DNA of 64,000 nucleotides from positions 8,221,282 through 8,285,281 of the forward strand of contig NC_134016.1 of assembly GCF_040712315.1 (NCBI RefSeq), read 5' to 3'. This document shows, one piece after another, positions 56,555 to 64,000 of the stretch. The position numbers were made by a program, and so were the translations under genes. Position 1 is the first letter of the stretch. Every line of letters starts with the position of its first letter. This DNA comes from Castanea sativa. Lineage: Eukaryota; Streptophyta; Magnoliopsida; Fagales; Fagaceae. The notes beneath the pieces are model-generated. The model was not told where the DNA came from. It did not search any database and was given only the letters and a program-made list of their open reading frames with translations.

Positions 56555-57349
56555 CAAGTGTCAGCTAAAAACTGGTAGAAAATATAAAAAAGAGAACTAG
56601 AATGCAAATCAGGGGAAATTGTACTGTGTATTCCTTCCGTAGCCAAAACATCCTCACAATAATTGAGGAGAGACCATCTCTAAGGCCCCATAGCGTTGCC
56701 GCCATGGAATGTGTGAAGGCAATAGCCCTGTTGAAACTTCCCGGCCAAGCACCCCTAGAAACTGGACTTTAATGTTTAGTACTGTTAGCAGCATTAAAGA
56801 GAGTGAGAGCACGTGTCATAAAATGGTTGGCGGAGCATGACATGGATAGGCAACTTTCAAGTGCGTACGCCTGACTTTTTATAGTAGTATCTTATAATTG
56901 AGTTATAGCGCACAACACGCGCACGTACGGCAACTTTTATAGCGTACTGATATATAACTGATAGAAAGATATGATAGTCAAAGTCTCCGAACTAGTACTA
57001 GTTTTGTTACTTTTGTACTAGTTTTGTAATAAATTTTTCAAATTTTTTTACATCTTTCTCTTTCATTTGGTGTTTTCTTATCAAAGGGTGCAAAACCTTT
57101 TGTTTTTTTCTAATATTGTTACAATAAATCCAAGATAAATTATTGTAAGTTTTTAATTTAAATTTATTATTAAAATTATTTTTTTATACACTAATAATAA
57201 TAAATAATAACTTACTATTTAAAATTTATTATAAAAATATGAATTACAACTCGTTTTAATACCGGCTAGAATTTAAACTCTTATTCCCCACTACATTTCC
57301 TACAACGAAAAACAATAAGTATATTTACCACCAGAACAAAAGTCTTCCA

Positions 57350-58722
57350 ATGAAAGAACCAGTTGTTGAAGAAATGCAGAGACAAGTTGAGCATACTAAT
57401 GGTGTTAAGGGGGTTGGCGAAAAAGATGACTTCAACCCAACTGCTCAGCCTCCATTTAAGATAGCAGCGACCCGAGCTGCCATTCCAAAGAATTGCTGGG
57501 TCAAGAATCCGTGGTCTCTGCTGCTAAGTCATTTTACCAGAGATGAATTTGTGGTCTTTGTATTGGCAGCAGCTACAATCTACTTCATTAATAGTTGGTC
57601 TTTTTGGCCACTCTACTGGGCTGCTCAGACTCAGAGGACCACGTCCTGGGTTATAGTTGTTCTTGGACATGATTGGTAATCTCATGCTTATATATTCTTT
57701 GCCTTCTAACATCTAAAACCGTGTTATTATTGATTTTCACATACAGTTATACTGTGTTTGGTTTTCGATTGAACAGTGGCCATGGAAGCTTTGTTGTCGT
57801 CGCCTTGGCAGCAGCTGCAATCTGCTTCAATACTAGGTCTTTTAGGCCACTCTACTGGGCTGCTCAGGGGACCATATTCTGGGCTATATTTGTCCTTGGA
57901 CATGACTGGTAATCTCGTACTTGTGAAATCTTTTATAAATATCTAAAATATTAGAATATTCTAATATTTTAGATATTTATAAAAGATTTATTTAACTTTT
58001 GATATTTGTTTTTAAAGAAAAATTTATTTTTTTAGATGCGAAGTTACAAATTAAAACCAATTCATTTTATTACTTTTTTTTATTTTTTCCTGAATAAATA
58101 CTTTATTAACCAAGTAAAAGAACAGAACAGTTAGAAGAACTAATATTGAAGTAAAATAAACATTATTTCATTGAGTGAAGCAATCAAGTACTAATTGATC
58201 GAAAATTGTAACAAAATTATATATTTGACATTTTTAAATAAAATTTGAGTATAAATTTATTTATTAGTGAGATATTAATGAGTTATTTTAGCATTCGTGT
58301 GTGAAAGATTAATGAGTTCTAAACTCTAAAACTGAGAAAAATAAGTGGTTGTTGCCCCATCTAATTAATATATTTTTCTTTAACTGGTTTTTCTTTGATT
58401 AAAAAAACTAAATTTTATTTATTGATGAACAATTAGTACTTAATTAATACTTCTAGTTTTACATGGATACTTCCGTTGGTAAAAATTTTGGGGCATTTTT
58501 TCATTCGGTCCTCAGTCAGTAGCCTATTGGCCTCGCTTCCTTAATTAATTATTACCATGGATGGGGAGTTTGGTGGGGTATATCTCTGGCTTATGTTAAG
58601 ATTTAGCTATAAATTACTGACATATCATGAATTTCACTGCTCTTGAATCCTACAGGAGAATCAGCCTCAGAACTCACCACCTGAACTATGGGAGTGTAGA
58701 GAATGACAAGTCATGGGTCCCG
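57350..58722 (+). pseudogene. FAD3: FAD3-like omega-3 fatty acid desaturase fragment, copy 2, with chimeric exon 2
   Basis: Same structure as copy 1: exon 1 (57350-57675), intron, chimeric exon (57777-57908, 132 bp), exon 3 (58656-58722, 67 bp), all with GT/AG borders and matching phases. Here splicing restores the first His box as HDCGHGSF, which copy 1 has changed to HDCDHGSF, and the end of the chimeric exon is GHD rather than GPD. Exon 1 has a 6-bp ACTCAG duplication that adds two residues (AAQTQRTTSW). The second His box is LRTHH, as in copy 1. Later exons are absent up to 63.3 kb. Either a non-functional remnant or, at most, the source of a short chimeric transcript. Confidence 0.85.
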
Positions 58723-59141
58723 GTATTACCTCTTATCCATTATTAAAAAAAAAATGCTCTCATTAATCGTGAACATGAATATAATGATTATATGGAGCTA
58801 AACTTTTAATTTTTTGAAGCATGCCATGTCAACTGAAAATATTTTGTTTGTGGTGATTCTCATGATCGAATATAATTTAACAGAAAATGGAAATAATAAT
58901 GAAATTGATGCGCTTTTTATTATTTTTTTTTAATTAAGGCTGAAATTGTAAGTTAAAAAAATGAAAAATTAACCTAAAAATTAAATTTTCACTTATAAAA
59001 GGTTTTTTTTAACCTCATTTTTTATAAAATTAATATTATATTTTACTCACGCCAAGAGTAGTTTTAAAAAAATTACTTTTTATTATTATTATTTTTTGGT
59101 TTCAAGAAAATCATTGTCCTTTGGTTTAGTATAATTTATCT

Positions 59142-59311
59142 TTATAGTAAAACTTAAAAACAATATTTAGGTATTATTTCTTAGATTCTCTTATTAAGAT
59201 TCAGTTATGTGATTGTACTTAATTAAAAATATATATTTATCTATGACAAAAGAGTTATAGCTAAATCTTAATTAAGTGAAAAAACTAAGAAACAACACAT
59301 AAATACTGTAC
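59142..59311. mobile_element. Foldback MITE, copy 2
   Basis: Counterpart of 44598-44772, with small changes (AAACTTAAAAACAATATTTAG at the left, AACACATAAATACTGTACCC at the right). Confidence 0.7.
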
Positions 59312-59587
59312 CCAACTTTTGTCCTTAATTATCTCAAACCTAGATTACTATATGTAGTATGTAGACCAACAACCGAAGACCAAACTGTCAAAAGCTAGAA
59401 TATGCACAAGAGTTCCCTACTTTTTTTTGGATGTCACTTCTTTTTTTTTTTTTTGTCTGACATCTTGTATTATTAGGTCAAAATTTGTGATTTATTGTTA
59501 CAAAATTTTTTCCGCACAAATTGACACTTCTATGACCTCAAATTCTTTTTTGACGCCAAGCATATAGTAGATCTAGCTATTTGGTGT

Positions 59588-59621
59588 TCTTCTTCTTCTT
59601 CTTCTTCTTCTTCTTCTTCTA
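59588..59621. repeat. (CTT)n microsatellite, expanded in copy 2
   Basis: About 11 CTT units; the matching place in copy 1 (near 45041) has three. Confidence 0.88.
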
Positions 59622-60212
59622 TTCAGCAGAAGTGCAAGATAAACATAAGATCAGTGTTTGTGTTACAGTGTATTTTACATGTATACATTGCATTTCTATA
59701 ACTTCATGACTTTAAATTACGTTTTCGATTATAAATTGCATCGGTGTAACACAAACTACTTTAAACAAGTTTTTGCCTTCAATATGATGGCTCCCTATTT
59801 TTCTATTACCTCATCAATTCTCTCTACCATTAGATTAATTCTGCCAGCTATTATTGTGTGTGAAGTATTCTCTTTCTACAAGCCTTGGCTGCCTCAAATA
59901 GTTCACACAATGATTTGTATCCTGCTTGGTCTATGAGTATGTGCAAGTTTTGAGTCATGACCTGGTGGCTGGGTGCATCCAGAGATAGATTCTGTCCCCC
60001 GTATCATATCAAAGCCTTTTATAACATATCGTAGGTATAGTATTCACGTCAATCTAGATAAACTAGCCTTTGGCTAAAAAAACATAGTTAAACCCACACA
60101 ATTGTGTTGTGCATCAACCTCTTCAAGCTAAAACACAAAAATAGCGTATGGACTATGGACAGTACCTTGCTACTCTTGTCGAGGGTATTGTTGATGCTAC
60201 TAATAAAAAAAT

Positions 60213-60392
60213 GGACAAAACTTAGGTACAATACTTTAGGTACTGTTCCTTAGGTTCCCCACTTAACATTGAGTCATATGGCTATTTAACTAAAAAATAT
60301 ATTTCAATCCTATGAAGAAAAATCCACATAGCAGAATCTTAAGAAGTGAACCTAAGGAACAGTATCTAAGTACTGTACCTAAATCTTGCCCT
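60213..60392. mobile_element. Foldback MITE (about 180 bp) present only in copy 2
   Basis: The left GGACAAAACTTAGGTACAAT and the right, reversed, AGGGCAAGATTTAGGTACAG pair for about 45 bases, meeting at CTGTTCCTTAGGTTC. Flanked by AAAAAAAT on both sides (60205-60212, 60393-60400). Copy 1 lacks it together with about 70 flanking bases, so either the gain was more complex or copy 1 lost the site. Confidence 0.8.
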
Positions 60393-61762
60393 AAAAAAAT
60401 CTTCTCACTCTCCTTCTCCAAGGACCTCTCTCTCTCTCTCTCTCTCTGCTACCCGATGCATCCATGCAGTGACAAAGCCAAGACTTTGAATAAGGGGTGG
60501 CTCTGCTGTTCATTGTGAGGCAACTCTGACCTCTAACTCTACTGCTTAACCACTGAAGGGTTTTTTTTTTTTTTTTTTTGTCTTTGTTGCATGCATGCTG
60601 GATAAGAAAAAAAAATTCTTTTGTTTAAAACTTTTAAAGAGGATCAAGTTATTTGTTTTGGGTAAAATAGGTCCCATAATTTATTTTTAGCTTTACTATA
60701 TTGGTATTTTTTTTTTGGCTAATTTTTTTGGGTTTCTATATTTTTTTTAGATATAATCTATTAATTTTTTATGGCCTTTAAAATGTGAAAAATGCTAAAA
60801 CTACATAAATTAACAAATTACTATTACCTATTAAAAAAAAGAAACAAATTACTATTATGATGAGTGGTTATTGGTAAATACAAAATGATGCTGTATAAAT
60901 TTTTTTGGCTATAACATTACTCTTAAAAAAAAATGATGATATTGTTAGGGGGGGCACAGCATACTTTTATTGATGATATTACTCTTAAAATTTATGTGCT
61001 AATTAACCACATCAAGAAATTGCAGCACAAATTACACTATTTTATATGCCACAAGCGTTACTTTTAAATGATACTCAAATGCGCGCACATACACCCAAAA
61101 AAAAAAAATCAATTCACGTATTGCACGGTAGGTCCAATAAATCTAGATCCACGTGAAGTGACCATTTTAATTTTTGAATGATTGACAGCAGCTTTCAATG
61201 TACTTACTACATAGTACATAGCTCTCTTTGGCCTTTGCATGTTCATCGGTCACAGTCATGAGTCATCACCTCATAGGCAAGTTTTTTCTCAAAAAAAGAA
61301 AAAGAAAAAGAAAAAACCTCATGGCGAGTGAATGTCTGCATTTCGTTGACCAAAAAAACGCGTGAATGAATGTCTTTGAATAGTACAGTAGTGTAATTTG
61401 CTAGTTCTATTCTTTTTTTTCTTTTTCTTTTTTTTAGTTTGGTAGTTTTTGCTTGGAAGGATGCATAAATTTGTGATTAATTTCTGAGAGTTTTGTATGT
61501 AAAACTGCATCTTTCTGGTCATTGATCTTGTTTAGTGGCTAAAATGTATAATAGTTTACTTTTTTACTTTAATTATCCCAATTTTTAAGATGATACATTC
61601 TTTGTAGAAGGGAAGAAAAAAAGAAATCGAGTGGTGGAAATTTCTAACCATAAAAAATAAACCCATAACTCTACCGATCTATAATTTATAATTTATGATA
61701 TATATAAAATCAAAATCATTTGACTTTTAATTGGCCTCATAATTATGCCACATAAGCTATTA

Positions 61763-62369
61763 GAGCATCTACATCAGTGTATCTAAAATCATGTATAATG
61801 CAAATTTTTTTCAATTTTACACATTTTGAGCTACATCAGTGTATCTAAAACTGGGTAAAATAGTGTAAAACCATCCCCGAGCTACAGTACCGTGTATATT
61901 TACACGGTTACTGTAGCTCGTTTATAGCATTATTTTATCATTTTCGTTCGCTACTTTTTTTTTTCTCTCTCATTTCCGTTCTCAACCAACCCAACTAAAA
62001 CTCAACACAGACACTTGCTCAAAAAAAAAAAAACATAGATACACAAATACAGATCGGCGCTTGATCGGAGCAATCGGAGCTTGGATCGGAGTGGATTGGA
62101 ACTCGGATCGGTGCTCGGAGCGACTGGATCGGAGCGTATCGGAGTGGATCGGTGCTCGGAGCGACTGGATCGGAGATCGGATCGCGCTCGGGGCGCTGGA
62201 TCGGAGCTCGGATCGCGCTCGGGGCGCTGGATCGGAGCTCGGATCGCGCTCCGAGCGCTGGATCAGAGCTCGGATCGAGCGTTGATCTAGGTAGAGAGAG
62301 AGTGAGAGAGATGATCTGGGTAGAGAGAGAGTGAGAGAGAGAGAGAAATGAAGAGAAGAAATGAAGAGA

Positions 62370-62408
<39 letters not shown>

Positions 62409-62626
62409 ATCAGAACTGTGAAGAAGAGAAGAAATGAAATGAAGAGGCGCGTAAGTTAGTTGAGAGAATTAATAAAAAAAAGTGAGGAAATTATTATTTA
62501 ATTAATAGAGGGAGTAGGATAGATGAACTGATGTGGGTAATTTGTAAAAGTGAATGTGTAAAATTTTAAAATGAGATTTTTTGTGTAAAATAGAGGAAAT
62601 TTTTAGATGAGCTGATGTGTATGCTC
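61763..62626. mobile_element. PIF/Harbinger-type element (864 bp) present only in copy 2
   Basis: Ends GAGCATCTACATCAG and, reversed, GAGCATACACATCAG. GAGCATCTCCANCAG is the well-known end of plant Harbinger MITEs. TTA on both sides (61760-61762, 62627-62629); copy 1 has the empty site GCTATTAAAGTCTC at about 48583. A second copy of the sub-terminal block ACATCAGTGTATCTAAAA follows near 61833. It contains a hairpin around CTACAGTACCGTGTA, a GC-rich 31-bp repeat (62049-62284) and a GA microsatellite (62372-62404). Confidence 0.93.
62049..62284. repeat. GC-rich repeat (unit 31 bp) inside the Harbinger-type element
   Basis: Regular 31-bp units GGATCGGAG(A/C)TCGGATCGCG + CTCGGGGCGCT occur three times (about 62166-62258). 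They are preceded by looser versions (ATCGGAGTGGATCGGTGCTC, GGAGCGACT). All three plus-strand frames stay open, so these Ser/Arg/Gly-rich frames are compositional. Confidence 0.8.
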
Positions 62627-63331
62627 TTAAAGTCTCATAATTTACACATCACTATTCTAATATATAAATATATATAATATCATATAGTATATATTATATA
62701 ATAAAAATTGGGCTTAGAAATTGTGGTTATGCCAAGTGGATTCACTAAATTGTATAAATTTTTTTAGAAGTCATGATTATACCAAATGACTTCACTAAAT
62801 TATAGAAATTTTTTTAGATTTTAAAATATATATAATATTTTTTATTATTCTTATCTTCTTCTCCTATAATTTCTAAGTTGATAAAAATTTAAACTTGATT
62901 ACAATCCAAATTCTTCATCTAATCCTTTTATTATTAATTTATCTATAATTTCTAAGTGATTTATTCAATTAGCAATTGGAAATCTACTACTCATTTATGA
63001 GTTATGAATTCTAGCATTCTAAGGGATTAGAATTTTGGTTTCACAGTAGCTAATTGTTCATATCAACGTTAATTTTATATAATAAAAAAACAATCATAGT
63101 ACACGTATACAACTACTAATATCTACATTTAATTTTTTTTTTTAAAACACCTCATGGTTAGACACAAAATTATAATTATTCTTATCAGTTTTCTATAAAT
63201 CTCTAATCAACTTTTTAGATAAATACAAAAATTTAGTTGTTGTCATCTTTTATTTAAGTTACATATGATTCTTAATTAAATAGTGCATTGCACGGGCATA
63301 ACACTAGTATATACTAAATTTAAACTATATT

Positions 63332-64000
63332 TGTAAGGACCAAAAATCATGCACAAGCTCAAAAGTGTTAAAGCTTAATAATTCAAGGCCCAAAACAATG
63401 AATTTGTAAAGAAGGAACCAACAACAAAGTTAATGGCGCTCTGATTATATGCCCTAATCCCCTAATTTTTCATGACCTTTTTTTTTCCCTTTTCCTCTGC
63501 TTCCACCTCTCTTATTTACACTCTTTGCCCTTGTTATCTCAGCCCTTCATTTCTCACCTAATCAACCTCATTTACTGACACTTGTCCATTCCCTTGTAGT
63601 CGGTAATGGAGAAAAACTCTTGTTCTGTGCCTTGTACTGTTCAGGTCACCTCCATATTAATGCAACGGATAAAGCTGGTACTCCCTATTCAATGCGGCCA
63701 GAAAGCTTGGTGCAAAACATTCAATGCAGCGTTCACAATTACTTTTCCTCGACCCCGATATTTGCAATATCTCTAATACCTCACCGATTTACCTTTCATG
63801 CTTTCCTGGACCATCCCACTTCATCTTCGGGCTCTTGACTTTTACCCTCCTTTATTCCTTATACTTCACAATTAATCCCCAGGTCTTCGGGTCTTTTTCT
63901 TAAGTCTTTGGGTCCTCGGGTCCTCACAATAGCCTCTTAAAACTTAGGCTATTGACTCCAACTAATAGCCAAGTTTTAACTTCTCGGATGAACTTCCTAC
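63332..64000 (-). repeat. LTR of a Tat-type element, probably its 3' LTR, running out of the window
   Basis: Begins TGTAAGGACCAAAAATCATG and shares ordered phrases with the LTR at 40425 (TGACACTTGTCC, then GTCACCTCCATATTAATGCA and GATAAAGCTGGT). The orientation is the same as that LTR. As the DNA to its left is not retrotransposon interior, this must be the left end of a minus-strand element (its 3' LTR) or a solo LTR. The target site is near CTATATT. Confidence 0.75.

Larger units (their letters stand above)
55165..63327 (+). repeat. FAD3: Segmental duplication, copy 2 (about 8.2 kb)
   Basis: Collinear with 41367-49320 at an offset of about 13.8 kb. Carries the same FAD3 fragment and older MITEs plus four insertions not in copy 1 (55689-56085, 56228-56554, 60213-60392, 61763-62626). 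It also has a longer CTT microsatellite at 59588-59621. Its right end is cut by an LTR at 63332, so the true end of the duplicated unit is unknown. Confidence 0.93.

Noticed and set aside
59658..59936. 92-residue frame conserved at the DNA level in both duplicated copies
   Set aside because: In copy 1 a 4-bp difference changes the frame and its end; similarity is explained by the segmental duplication and no family is recognised.
62061..62334. Overlapping Ser/Arg/Gly-rich frames in three phases
   Set aside because: All arise from a GC-rich tandem repeat inside a transposon that copy 1 lacks.
1..64000. CRISPR arrays, bacterial operons, rRNA genes
   Set aside because: None seen; the tandem arrays here have no unique spacers and the sequence is of plant nuclear type.

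Overview
This window looks like a piece of a plant nuclear genome, probably a woody dicot (a Fagales-type tree is a guess). The reasons are: Ty3/gypsy Tat, Ty1/copia, LINE and hAT elements; many foldback MITEs with plant-type termini; AT-rich spacers; and intron-split pieces of an endoplasmic-reticulum omega-3 fatty acid desaturase (FAD3). There are no operons, rRNA genes, canonical tRNA genes or CRISPR arrays. Almost every long open frame is a decayed transposon gene or low-complexity DNA.

Left part (1-14.6 kb). A large minus-strand Ty3/gypsy Tat-lineage retrotransposon has its 5' LTR at 12469-13451, gag at 10620-12383, protease at 8237-10372, and RT, RNase H, a second archaeal-type RNase H and integrase at 5082-8233. 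A long 3' non-coding region with tandem arrays and a SINE-like insert follows. Its 3' LTR was not found and is presumed to lie left of base 1. It sits inside a LINE, whose ORF2 3' end resumes at 13452.

Middle (15.5-37 kb). This is a transposon graveyard with several layers of nesting. It holds a non-autonomous hAT with a Mutator-like MITE inside, and a TTF-zinc-finger hAT transposase pseudogene (16.6-21.8 kb) split by a complete solo LTR with its 5-bp target duplication. A PIF-like element follows, then a gag-only copia (SIRE-type) element (23.8-28.6 kb), a Tourist-like MITE, and a very small copia element (32.3-33.8 kb) with a MITE inside its 3' LTR. Last come another hAT with a perfect 8-bp target duplication (34.5-35.6 kb) and an orphan FAR1-type domain.

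Right part (37.6-64 kb). A second, badly decayed minus-strand Tat-type element (37.6-41.1 kb) is followed by two direct copies of an approximately 8 kb segment (41.37-49.32 and 55.17-63.33 kb, offset about 13.8 kb). Each copy carries the same rearranged FAD3 fragment: exon 1, a chimeric exon 2 built from the first codons of exon 2 joined to a second copy of the end of exon 1, and a 67-bp exon 3 whose second histidine box has lost a histidine. The two copies differ by clean transposon insertions, so each copy supplies the empty site for insertions in the other. Between them lies an unrecognised possible gene (50493-51125) for a Gly/Asp-rich protein with two C-terminal membrane segments. The window ends inside an LTR related to the one at 40.4 kb.

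No clearly intact cellular gene was found. The FAD3 copies and the 50.5 kb ORF are the only non-transposon coding candidates.
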